Of a DNA stretch of 64,000 bases, positions 8,272-16,384 are shown one piece after another. The position numbers were made by a program, and so were the translations under genes. Position 1 is the stretch's first letter, and each line of letters starts with the position of its first letter. This DNA is from an uncultured Bryobacteraceae bacterium (GTDB lineage Bacteria; Acidobacteriota; Terriglobia; Bryobacterales; Bryobacteraceae): positions 1 through 64,000 of the forward strand of contig CALJAM010000015.1 in NCBI GenBank assembly GCA_938027685.1. The letters run 5' to 3'. The notes below the pieces were generated by a model that did no database searches, was not told the origin of the DNA, and was given only the letters and a program-made list of their open reading frames with translations.

Positions 8272-9678
8272 ATGCTGACGAGACGGGCGTTTTTCGGAGC
8301 GGCGCCTGCCGTGCTCGTGCGCCGGGCACGGCCCCTCAACGTACTCTTCGTCGTCGCCGACGATCTGAACATCGCGCTCGGTTGTTACGGCCGGCCTGTC
8401 CGCACCCCGTGGATCGACCGTCTGGCTTCGCGCGGCGTGCTCTTTGAACGCGCTTACTGCCAGTTCCCGCTTTGCCAGCCGTCACGCGCCTCGTTTCTGA
8501 GCGGCCTGCGCCCGGAAACTACACGGGTCTGGACCCTGGAAACGCCCACGCGGCAATACGTGGGTGACCATGTGTTCCTGCCGGAGTACTTTCGGCGCAA
8601 CGGATGGTACACGGCGATGGTGGGCAAGGTGTATCACACGGGCGAATGCTGCGAGGATCCGCGGTCGTGGGACGAGGAGCATCGTGAGTTCGGCAAGAAT
8701 CCGCCAGCTGAGGAAATCATCCGTCTGGTAAAAGCCGAGGGCCCCCGTGGGCATACCTTCGAGTGGGCTACTCTGAGAACGCCCGACGAGAAGACGCCCG
8801 ATGGGATCGTAGCCCGCCGCGCTGTGGAGATCATGGAGAAAGTTCGCCGCACGGGCCGTCCGTTCTTCCTCGGCGTGGGATTCCGCCGTCCTCACGCCCC
8901 TTACGCCGCGCCCGCGAAATACTTCGACCTTTATCCGCCCGAAAAAATTGCTCTGCCTCCCGCACCGCCCAAAGGATACCGCCTCCTGCCCGCCGCCCTG
9001 AATCACGAGCCGCCGCCAAAGCCACTGAGCGCGCAGCAGATTCGCGAATTCATTGCCGCCTACTATGCCACGGTCAGCTTCATGGACGCTCAGTTCGGCG
9101 TGATCCTGGAAGCGATGGACCGGATGGGTTTGTGGGACGAGACTGTGGTCGTGTTCTTCGGCGACAACGGCTACCATCTTGCCGACCACGGCGGGCTTTG
9201 GCACAAGAACACGCTCTTCGAGGAATCGACGCGCGTGCCGCTGATCGTGTGGGCGCCCGGCCGTCGCGGGATGGCGTCTCGGTCGCCGCGGCTGGTCGAA
9301 TTGGTGGATCTTTATCCGACGCTAGCGGAACTCTGCGGTCTCCCGCAACCCGGGGGTCTCGAAGGGTCGAGCTTCGTTGCCCTCCTGGACGAACCGACTC
9401 GCACCTGGAAACGCGGAGCTTTCAGCCTGCAGGCCCGCGGCAAGGAGCGCACCGAGGCGGCACGTGAGGTGCTTTTCATAGGACGCTCCGTCCGGACCGA
9501 GCGCTGGCGGTACACCGAGTGGGACGAAGGGCGCCAGGGAGTGGAGCTGTACGACCACTTGCGCGATCCCGGCGAACTCCGCAATCTAGCCGACAGCTCG
9601 GCCCACCGGTCCGTTCAGCGTGAGCTGCAGGCGCTGCTGCACGGCGGATGGCGCGCGGCGCTTCCGGCCGGCACCTGA
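8272..9678 (+). CDS. Sulfatase, iduronate-2-sulfatase-like
   Basis: 468 residues from the ATG at 8272, with GAGGAGGA upstream. The sulfatase motif C-Q-P-S-R is at residues 68-72 (Cys68 becomes formylglycine) and metal ligands Asp30-Asp31 are in VVADDLN. The segment LGCYG...TPWIDRLASRG and the later GDNGYHLADHGGLWHKNT match the iduronate-2-sulfatase/choline sulfatase branch more than the other sulfatase in this window. A Tat-like leader (TRRAFFG plus hydrophobic stretch) marks it for export. It lies 17 bases after iolB and two bases before the beta-helix gene, so it is translated as part of one operon. Confidence 0.9.
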   Translation: MLTRRAFFGAAPAVLVRRARPLNVLFVVADDLNIALGCYGRPVRTPWIDRLASRGVLFERAYCQFPLCQPSRASFLSGLRPETTRVWTLETPTRQYVGDHVFLPEYFRRNGWYTAMVGKVYHTGECCEDPRSWDEEHREFGKNPPAEEIIRLVKAEGPRGHTFEWATLRTPDEKTPDGIVARRAVEIMEKVRRTGRPFFLGVGFRRPHAPYAAPAKYFDLYPPEKIALPPAPPKGYRLLPAALNHEPPPKPLSAQQIREFIAAYYATVSFMDAQFGVILEAMDRMGLWDETVVVFFGDNGYHLADHGGLWHKNTLFEESTRVPLIVWAPGRRGMASRSPRLVELVDLYPTLAELCGLPQPGGLEGSSFVALLDEPTRTWKRGAFSLQARGKERTEAAREVLFIGRSVRTERWRYTEWDEGRQGVELYDHLRDPGELRNLADSSAHRSVQRELQALLHGGWRAALPAGT

Positions 9679-9680
9679 CC

Positions 9681-11369
9681 ATGCGCTGGGCGCTCACGTG
9701 GCTGGCCGCGGCAGTGGCCGCGCAGGGCCCGCGTACGGAGGCGATCCCGGAAGCCGAGTACGCCGCCGTTTTCCACGTCTCGACATCGGGCTCGGACACC
9801 GCGGGGGACGGAAGCATCAGCAGGCCCTGGCGCACGATCCGGCGCGCCATGTACGGCTGTCGCGAGGCCGGGCCGCACAAGCGTTGTGCAATCAAGGTGG
9901 CTGCCGGCGAGTATCGCGAGGGGACCCTGACTCTCCGCGCCCACATCGACCTGTATGGCGGTTTCGATCCCGTCAGTTGGAAACGGCAGATCGAGGCGTT
10001 TGCGACCGTTCTGGCGGGCGCCGGCGAGGACCGCCTCGCGATCGGGGCCGATCATGCGCGCCTTGACGGTTTCGTGTTGCGCGGCGGAAGGGCGCGCGGC
10101 CCGGGCGGAGCCGTCCTATGCGATGGCAGCTCGCCCGTCCTACGCAACAACGTCTTTGTCGGCAACGGTACTCTCGCACCCCGGCCTTGGACTCCCACAG
10201 AACTGCACGAAACTGCTCACGACGGCGGCGCCATCGCCTGCCTCAACGGCGCCCGGCCCTCGATCGAACACAATCTCTTCGCAGACAATTTCACGGAGGT
10301 GGGGCGAGGCGGCGCGGTCGCGTACTGCCGCTCGGGAGGCGTCCTGCGGAGCAACGTTTTTCTCGAGAACCGTACCGGTCTGGCGGACCCCATGCGTTCG
10401 AGCGACGGCGGCGCTATTTCCGTCTGGGACTGGTCGCATCCGGAAATCGCCGACAACCTGGTTCTCAATAACCGGGCGCTGGCGCGTAACGACGGCGGCG
10501 GCATCTTTGTTGCTCTCTGGGCCGCGCCGTGGATCCGCCATAACGTCATTGCCGGAAACTACGCAGATGACGACGGCGGCGGCCTGTTTGTGGGAGGCCA
10601 GAAACATCATTACAGTACGCCGCCGGATCCGGTGCCGCCGGCCGATAAGTACCTCGTACGCATTCTAGGTAACTTCATTGCCGGCAATTTCAACCGTGCG
10701 GCTGCTTCCGGCGCGCTACGAGTTACGATGGAAAGCCGCGTGCTCTTCGTGAATAACGTCGTAGCCGAGAACCTTGGGCCCGCTCGTTTCCAGCGCTCGC
10801 AGGTCAGAGTGGTCCATAACACCTTTCTCGACCCTGTCCGTTACGAAGAAGTGAGCGAAAAATTCGGTCTACCCGTATTTGCCAATAACATCTTCAACCG
10901 GGGCTTCAGTGCGCCGCCGGGAGTTACACCTGCGGCTTCGCCGTTTCGGGAAGAATCCTCGGGTGACGCCGGCCTCGACCGTGGCTGCCAATTCGAGGAA
11001 CAGGCGCAATTGGTGTTGGCGTCTCGTGCGACTTATCGGACGGAGGTTTATCAGACGGAGCTGGAGGTATCAGAACCCGCTAAGCGGAAGCTTCGGCCCG
11101 GTCGGATCGTGAGGGCGGGTGAGCGCTGGACCGTGGTGGCGCGCGCCGACGACGACGGCGTGTTTGTATGGGGGGACCTGGCGGGAGCGCGTTCCCTGGA
11201 GGTAGTCCCCTGGTTTCGCCTGCGGCCCGGCTCGCCTTGTATCGATGCGGGTGACGACCGTTATGCGGTCGGCGAGGACCGCGAAGGTCGCACACGGCCG
11301 CTGTACGGCGGGAGAGCCGTCCGTGTGGATCCCGGCGCGTACGAGTTCGACCCGCGGGAAAGGAGGTAA
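9681..11369 (+). CDS. Secreted right-handed parallel beta-helix protein
   Basis: 562 residues from the ATG at 9681, two bases after the sulfatase stop. A short signal peptide (MRWALTWLAAAVAAQG) is followed by a DUF1565-like opening (VSTSGSDTAGDGSISRPWRTI) and then repeated short strands with Asn/Gly turns (NNVFVGNG, HNLFADNFTE, SNVFLENR, DNLVLNNRA, HNVIAGNYADDDGGG) typical of pectate-lyase-like beta helices. Such proteins bind or cleave polysaccharides, but no catalytic residues can be assigned. Its place between a sulfatase and an aldolase suggests polysaccharide handling outside the cell. Confidence 0.82.
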   Translation: MRWALTWLAAAVAAQGPRTEAIPEAEYAAVFHVSTSGSDTAGDGSISRPWRTIRRAMYGCREAGPHKRCAIKVAAGEYREGTLTLRAHIDLYGGFDPVSWKRQIEAFATVLAGAGEDRLAIGADHARLDGFVLRGGRARGPGGAVLCDGSSPVLRNNVFVGNGTLAPRPWTPTELHETAHDGGAIACLNGARPSIEHNLFADNFTEVGRGGAVAYCRSGGVLRSNVFLENRTGLADPMRSSDGGAISVWDWSHPEIADNLVLNNRALARNDGGGIFVALWAAPWIRHNVIAGNYADDDGGGLFVGGQKHHYSTPPDPVPPADKYLVRILGNFIAGNFNRAAASGALRVTMESRVLFVNNVVAENLGPARFQRSQVRVVHNTFLDPVRYEEVSEKFGLPVFANNIFNRGFSAPPGVTPAASPFREESSGDAGLDRGCQFEEQAQLVLASRATYRTEVYQTELEVSEPAKRKLRPGRIVRAGERWTVVARADDDGVFVWGDLAGARSLEVVPWFRLRPGSPCIDAGDDRYAVGEDREGRTRPLYGGRAVRVDPGAYEFDPRERR

Positions 11370-11372
11370 ACC

Positions 11373-12320
11373 GTGTTACGCCGTTGCTTCCTCTCCTATT
11401 TGTTCTCGTCCTCGATCGCCGGCTGGGCTCAGCCCCAGGCAAGCTGGACTCCTAAGCGCGTGAACAAGTGCATCGAACTGCTGGAAATGGGGCAGCCCAT
11501 TTACTACACGGTAGCTTACGGAGGCTACGAAGAAGGACGCAAGCTGGCGAAGACGTGGGCCGATTACATCACCTACGACATGGAGCACAACCCGTTGGAC
11601 TTCGCCAAGCTGCGAGAATTCATGCGAGGCTTGGTGGACGGCGGGCCGACGCCCAGCGGCCACCGCACCCCGGCGGTCATCGTGGTGCTGCCCGTGTTGG
11701 GTTTGGACGGCCCGAGCATGCAAGCCGGTGCCTGGATGGTTCAGCAGGCGCTCGCCCAAGGAGTCCACGGGGTGCATCTGGCGCGAGCGCGCGACCCGGA
11801 AGCCGTGAAACGTTTCGTGCAGGCCGCGCGATACCCTTTCCAGAAGCGCGCCGTGGAGATTCTAGGTTGGGGTACGCGCGGCTGGGGCAGCCAGGAATTC
11901 GCGGCCTGGGTCTGGGGAGTGACGCCCAAGCGTTATTTGGAGATCGCCGATGTCTGGCCTTTGAATCCCGAGGGCGAGCTGATGCTGGGGGTGAAAATCG
12001 AGGACTGGCAGGCCCTCGAACGTGCGGAGGAAACCTTGGCGGTCCCCGGCATCGCTTTCGCCGAGCACGGTCCGCGCGACATGGGCCTATCCTACGGCTA
12101 CCTTGAAGGCCGTGCCGATCCGCCGGTACCGGAGGAGGTACGAAGAGCCGGTGAGCGGGTGCTGGCCTTGTGCAAGAAATACAAAATCGCCTTCCTGGAT
12201 AACGTGCTTCCCGAGAATGTCATCCGGCGTATTCAGGAGGGCGTCATGATCGGCGCGGGGCGGAGGCAGGATTCAGCTGAGGTAGGACGGCGCTATACGA
12301 AACGCCCCATGCCGTGGTAA
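11373..12320 (+). CDS. HpcH/HpaI aldolase family protein, exported
   Basis: 315 residues from the GTG at 11373, three bases after the previous stop with AGGAGG in front. HpcH/HpaI enzymes are class II aldolases that cleave 2-keto-4-hydroxy acids into pyruvate (or tartronate semialdehyde) and an aldehyde. The metal-site pattern is visible as KIEDWQALE and AEHGPRDMGLSYG, corresponding to the Glu and Asp ligands of the family. An N-terminal hydrophobic stretch ending in WAQPQA looks like a signal peptide, which is unusual for a cytoplasmic aldolase but common in acidobacterial and planctomycete copies. It is the last gene of the iolB operon. Confidence 0.8.
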   Translation: MLRRCFLSYLFSSSIAGWAQPQASWTPKRVNKCIELLEMGQPIYYTVAYGGYEEGRKLAKTWADYITYDMEHNPLDFAKLREFMRGLVDGGPTPSGHRTPAVIVVLPVLGLDGPSMQAGAWMVQQALAQGVHGVHLARARDPEAVKRFVQAARYPFQKRAVEILGWGTRGWGSQEFAAWVWGVTPKRYLEIADVWPLNPEGELMLGVKIEDWQALERAEETLAVPGIAFAEHGPRDMGLSYGYLEGRADPPVPEEVRRAGERVLALCKKYKIAFLDNVLPENVIRRIQEGVMIGAGRRQDSAEVGRRYTKRPMPW

Positions 12321-12325
12321 GGAAA

Positions 12326-12358
12326 GGGCGGGGCCGAGGCTTCACCTCGACCCCGCCC
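12326..12358 (-). terminator. Strong hairpin terminator behind the TonB receptor gene
   Basis: A 14-base-pair stem (arms 12326-12339 and 12345-12358, loop of five) lies ten bases past the receptor stop and six past the aldolase stop. Read leftward the only imperfect pair is a G-U wobble and the stem is followed by TTTCCTT, so it fits an intrinsic terminator for the leftward receptor gene. Read rightward the same position is a C-A mismatch and there is no T-run, so it is weaker for the aldolase operon. Confidence 0.75.
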
Positions 12359-12367
12359 CGACGGGTT

Positions 12368-15300
12368 TCAGAAGTACAGCTTCAGCGAAAGCTGGATAAT
12401 CCGCGCATCGCGCGCTCCGGTGAAGGCGCCCACGTTCGGGTTCTGGTTGACGCCCTGCGGATCGAACCGGAACCCGGCGTCGAGGCTGGAGAACTGCGTA
12501 TGGTTCCAGGCGTTGAACATCTCGGTGCGGAACTGGATGAAACGCTCCTCCGAGAACAACGGGACGCGCTTGGAAACGGCGATGTCCCAGTTGTTGACTC
12601 CCGGACCATGCAGGTAATTCAGCCCGCTGTTACCGAAGTCGCGCTGCGGCGTGCGGCGGAACACGTCGGTGTTGAAGTTCCGGTAGAAGTTCTTCTCGCT
12701 CTTCTTGAGCCGCGGGTTGCCAACCACCGTGATCCGTGCGCCCTCGCTGGAGCCGGTTATGTCCATGCCGTCGGTGGTCGAAAAACCGGGCGTGAAGGGC
12801 GCGCCGGTCATGAAAGTGGTCATGCCGGAGATCTGCCAGTTGTCCAGCACCCAGCCCAGCGGCTTGATGCCTGCGCGCTGGCCGACCTTTGGCAAGTCCC
12901 AAATGTAGTTGAGCACGAAGACATGCGGGCGATGCCAGGCCAGCGGCCCGTAATTGCGCTTACGCGGCGAGAAATACGGACTGATGGACGAGTAGTCATC
13001 GCCCACGATGCCGAGCGTCTTCGAGAAGGTGTAGGCCACGCCGAACTGCAGCCCCCGGGTGTAGCGGCGATTGGCGGAGACTTGCAGCGAGTTGTAGTTG
13101 GAAGTAGCGGAAAACTCCTGCAGGTTGATGTCGCCGTAACCCTTGATCGGCCGCAGGAAATTGTCCGGTAGAGGCCGGCCCGGTTGCGTAGGATCCTGGT
13201 TTGCGGGATCGAAGCGCGCGTACATAGGAATGGGGTTGAGGTTGCGCCGGATGATCAGGTGCCTCCCCAGGGTGCCCACGTAGGACACGTCGATCGTCGT
13301 GCTCCAGATCTGATGCTGGATGCCGAAGCTGTAGTTCATCGTAGTAGCCAACTTGTTGTGCCCGAGCAACGTGAGCAGGCTGGAGGGACCGATGGCGCCG
13401 GCCGAAGTGGCGTAGGTGTCCAGGTTGCCGTAGTACGCCGTCGGTTGGTAGGAGATAGGCGGGTTTCCGTTGGCGTAGAAGGTGGGGTTGCCCTGCGGAC
13501 GGTCCTTGAACATGCCGAAGCCGCCCCTCAGCGCGGTCTTGCCGTTGCCGAATACGTCATAGGCGAAGCCGAACCGAGGCCCAAAGTGCAACCACGGTGC
13601 CGTGAACAGGCCGGGCGGATAGCCGTCCACGCCTCCCACCTTCATGCCGTTGGCGGGATCGCCCGAACCAGGCACGTACATGCCGATCAGAGGCACCGGA
13701 GCAAAGGCTTTCGAGATCGGATCCTGCGCCACGCGCCGACCCTGCGGGTCACGTGCGGGAACGTAAAGGGCCGGGGCCTTCCGGATGTCATAGTACGCAG
13801 GATCCCAGGTGGCAATGGTCCGGTTCAGATCCTCCATCGGCGGCAGATGATAGAAGCGGACTCCGATGTCCAGCGTGAGCCGGCGGTTCACGCGCCAGTT
13901 GTCCTGCACGTACCATTCCACGTTCCAGAACCACCAGTCGCCGTCCACGCGCGCCGTAGCTTCCGTGTAGGACTGGAAGTTGCCCAGCAGCGCGTTGGCG
14001 AAGCTGTGATTCGAATCGAACGGGTTATTGGTGTCGCGCGAGAAGCTGAACGCGCCGCGATAGTTCCGGCCGCCGACCTGGAATTTGCCGGTGCGCTCGA
14101 TGTAAATGCCCGCCTTGAAGTTGTGCGAGCCCCATACTTTGCTCACATTGTTGACGAAACTGTAAATGTCATTGTAGTTGAGATAGGGCACATTACCCAG
14201 TCCGAAGGCAATCGGGTTGGCCGGCTGCCCGCCGAAGGTCACGTTCGGCGCGTAATTGGAGGAGGCCGCCGGCAGATACGTCCGTGGACCGGCCTGGTCG
14301 CGGAACCACTGGGGCGGATTGCCCATCCGTGAGCGGTCCACCAGGTTCTTGTCCACCGGGTCGAAATACAGATTGTTCCGGCTCTTGCCGAAAATGAATT
14401 CGTTGATCAGAGTGGGCGAGAAGGTCTTGGTGATGTGGACCACCTGGCCCTTGCCCGGCTGGCCGAAACGCACCGGCGTCAGATAGTAATTGATCGCGCC
14501 GTTGACCCACATCCCGTACGGAGTGTCTTGTTCGTCGTTGTCTTTGATGTAGCGCCAATAGGCGCGCAGGGAAGGCCAGAAATTGGAGTCGATGCGCACC
14601 ATGTCCTGGCGCTTGGGGTAAGCGCCGCTGTAAGCCGACTTATGGTTACGCTGGTACACCAGCCTGGGATCGGGATCGGTGTAATTGGGTAGCGGGAAGA
14701 AGTTGAGGATGGCCTGGCCCAGCTTGTTGATACGATCCTTGGGAATGATGTTTCCGGGGAACGGTTGGCCGGTCAGCGGGTCACGTACGGGAATCAGAGC
14801 GCCGTTGACGTCACGGCTGTTGGAGAAATTGCCCTCGCGCTCCGGCGCGGTCGGCGTGTTGACGAACCGCGTGCCGTAGTCCCTCTTCATCCCGATGTAT
14901 TCCTGCGAGAAGAAGAAGAAGAGCTTGTCCCGGTCGGTGTTGAACTTCCTTGGGATGTAAACGGGCCCGCCGATCGAAAAGCCGCTGATCCGGTAGCGGT
15001 AGGGCGATTTAGGCGTCGCGGTGCGGTTATTGAAAAAGTTGTTAGCGTTCAGGCTCTCGTGACGGTAGAAATTGTATGCGGTGCCGTGGAAGTCGCGCGT
15101 TCCGGACTTCGTCACGACCGTGATGACGCCGGCGCCGTTGCGGCCGAACTCCGCCTGGTAGTTCGAGGTCATGATCTTGATCTCGGCAATGGCGTCCATG
15201 TTCGGCTGGAAGTGCACGGTGGAATTCGACCCGGTGTCCAGGTCGGTGATGCCGTCGATGGTGAGGTTCTTCTGGTTTTCGCGGCCGCCGTTGATGAAAG

Positions 15301-15838
15301 TGCCCCGGATGGAATCGGGCGACAACGTCTCACGACGCTGGCTGAAGTTGTCCACCACGCCGGGCACGGTCAGCAACAGGGCGAAGAAATCCCGCCCCTT
15401 GACGGCGATGTTCTGGATCTGGTCGCTGGTGATGGTCCCGGATTTCTCGGCGCTGGCAAGCTGGATGGCCGCAGCCTCCGCAGCGACGCTGACGGTCTCG
15501 CGGACCTCACCGAGCTGCAGAGTCAAGTTGCCCAAGGCGCGCACCTGGTTGGCCGTGACGACGATGTCCTTGGTCTCCAACGTCTTGAAGCCGGTCGCCT
15601 CCACACGCAGGGTGTAGGTGCCAGGCAAAACGTTGGGGAACACGAACGAGCCGTCGGCGGACGAGGCCGCCTTGAGCGTGGCGCCCGTGGCCTGGTTGAT
15701 CAAGGTGCACTGACCACCCGGAATGGCTGCGCCGGTGGGATCCACCAGAACGCCGCGCACGGAGCTCGAGACGACCTGCCCGTAGACGATCGAGCAGGCT
15801 AAAAGCAGCAGGAGTAAACCCTTTACGGCTTGCTTCAC
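12368..15838 (-). CDS. TonB-dependent receptor, Oar-like
   Basis: 1156 residues from the GTG at 15838, chosen because AAGGGGG precedes it and the protein then starts directly with a signal peptide (KQAVKGLLLLLLACSIVYGQ). Next comes a carboxypeptidase-regulatory beta-sandwich (VRGVLVDPTGAAIPG to about residue 100), a plug domain and a large outer-membrane barrel ending in aromatic LKLYF, as expected for a barrel recognised by the Bam machinery. Such receptors import large substrates, often oligosaccharides, using TonB energy. It faces the iolB/sulfatase operon, so a role in taking up its substrate is possible but not shown. Confidence 0.92.
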   Translation of the reverse strand: MKQAVKGLLLLLLACSIVYGQVVSSSVRGVLVDPTGAAIPGGQCTLINQATGATLKAASSADGSFVFPNVLPGTYTLRVEATGFKTLETKDIVVTANQVRALGNLTLQLGEVRETVSVAAEAAAIQLASAEKSGTITSDQIQNIAVKGRDFFALLLTVPGVVDNFSQRRETLSPDSIRGTFINGGRENQKNLTIDGITDLDTGSNSTVHFQPNMDAIAEIKIMTSNYQAEFGRNGAGVITVVTKSGTRDFHGTAYNFYRHESLNANNFFNNRTATPKSPYRYRISGFSIGGPVYIPRKFNTDRDKLFFFFSQEYIGMKRDYGTRFVNTPTAPEREGNFSNSRDVNGALIPVRDPLTGQPFPGNIIPKDRINKLGQAILNFFPLPNYTDPDPRLVYQRNHKSAYSGAYPKRQDMVRIDSNFWPSLRAYWRYIKDNDEQDTPYGMWVNGAINYYLTPVRFGQPGKGQVVHITKTFSPTLINEFIFGKSRNNLYFDPVDKNLVDRSRMGNPPQWFRDQAGPRTYLPAASSNYAPNVTFGGQPANPIAFGLGNVPYLNYNDIYSFVNNVSKVWGSHNFKAGIYIERTGKFQVGGRNYRGAFSFSRDTNNPFDSNHSFANALLGNFQSYTEATARVDGDWWFWNVEWYVQDNWRVNRRLTLDIGVRFYHLPPMEDLNRTIATWDPAYYDIRKAPALYVPARDPQGRRVAQDPISKAFAPVPLIGMYVPGSGDPANGMKVGGVDGYPPGLFTAPWLHFGPRFGFAYDVFGNGKTALRGGFGMFKDRPQGNPTFYANGNPPISYQPTAYYGNLDTYATSAGAIGPSSLLTLLGHNKLATTMNYSFGIQHQIWSTTIDVSYVGTLGRHLIIRRNLNPIPMYARFDPANQDPTQPGRPLPDNFLRPIKGYGDINLQEFSATSNYNSLQVSANRRYTRGLQFGVAYTFSKTLGIVGDDYSSISPYFSPRKRNYGPLAWHRPHVFVLNYIWDLPKVGQRAGIKPLGWVLDNWQISGMTTFMTGAPFTPGFSTTDGMDITGSSEGARITVVGNPRLKKSEKNFYRNFNTDVFRRTPQRDFGNSGLNYLHGPGVNNWDIAVSKRVPLFSEERFIQFRTEMFNAWNHTQFSSLDAGFRFDPQGVNQNPNVGAFTGARDARIIQLSLKLYF

Positions 15839-15868
15839 GAAAACCCCCTTCAGCATTCTTCTTTGCGT

Positions 15869-15926
15869 GGCCGGGAACCCCTCCCCGGCCACACCGTAGT
15901 ATATGCGAACCACCGCTGGCAGTCAA
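15869..15926 (-). promoter_or_regulatory. Sigma70-type promoter and 5-prime hairpin for the TonB receptor gene
   Basis: Read leftward, -35 TTGACT (15926-15921) and -10 TATACT (15903-15898) are separated by exactly 17 bases, one of the best promoter matches in the window. The predicted RNA start is near 15891. The transcript then begins almost at once with a 9-base-pair stem (15890-15882 with 15877-15869, loop GGGG on the RNA, one G-U pair), followed by the ribosome binding site and the GTG start. The 5-prime hairpin could protect the mRNA or tune translation. Confidence 0.75.
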
Positions 15927-16384
15927 GACGTACTCGGACGGCCGTGTCCAACTGCGAAGTCGATTAGTCGGCTTTTGCGTCTATATTCTGTCCGCGTGCC
16001 AAAAAACACCCCGAGTTATACTCCCAGGCCGCCCAGGCTCGGCCTGCGTGCAGGCATGCGATCCCGTCCAAGTCGTCTGGGCCGAAGCCCTCCTCACGGG
16101 GTGTTGGAGGACCGTACGGACGGGTAGCGTAAGTGAGGACGAATAGAAGGCGAAAGCCGGCGGTGCCCGCCCTTGCTGAGGGAAGCCGCAAACACGACGC
16201 CTGGACGCCGTGTGGACCGGGCGAACCCAGCCCCTGCACGGCAGTAGCGGCGGCAGCGCCCCTTCGGATCTGCCCTCGCTCGGTCGCACGGCGCCATCGG
16301 GCTGTAACCGGTCGTCGTGACCCCGGCTGACCGACTTGACGGGCGGGAGTCTGGTGGGATAAAAGGGTGGCGGGGGTTGACAAT
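15927..16384. promoter_or_regulatory. Divergent control region and likely promoter of the second TonB receptor
   Basis: No gene is visible between the two receptor starts (about 546 bases in all). Besides the leftward promoter and the structured-RNA candidate, a rightward promoter is plausible for the gene starting at 16385: -35 TTGACG at 16336-16341 and -10 GATAAA at 16358-16363 with a 16-base spacer, giving a very short leader. The middle, about 16110-16330, is GC-rich and shows nothing recognisable. Confidence 0.45.
16003..16107 (-). ncRNA. Candidate structured RNA between the two TonB receptor genes
   Basis: Read leftward, a closing stem of nine pairs (AACACCCCG at 16105-16097 with CGGGGTGTT at 16012-16004) encloses about 85 bases and is followed by a run of T (about 16004-15999). 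Inside are a perfect hairpin with the very stable C(UUCG)G loop (GGGC-UUCG-GCCC, 16091-16080) and a second hairpin GCCUG-CACG-CAGGC. The UUCG loop and terminal T-run both point to the minus strand. It does not match the hallmarks I know of 6S RNA, SRP RNA, tmRNA or a cobalamin riboswitch. No clear promoter was found in front of it. Confidence 0.35.

Noticed and set aside
16003-16107. 6S, SRP or tmRNA identity for the structured RNA
   Set aside because: Length and internal hairpins do not fit the signatures of those RNAs that I can recall; left as unknown.
15839-16384. Cobalamin riboswitch before the TonB receptor genes
   Set aside because: No B12-box or other conserved element of that riboswitch is visible in the region.
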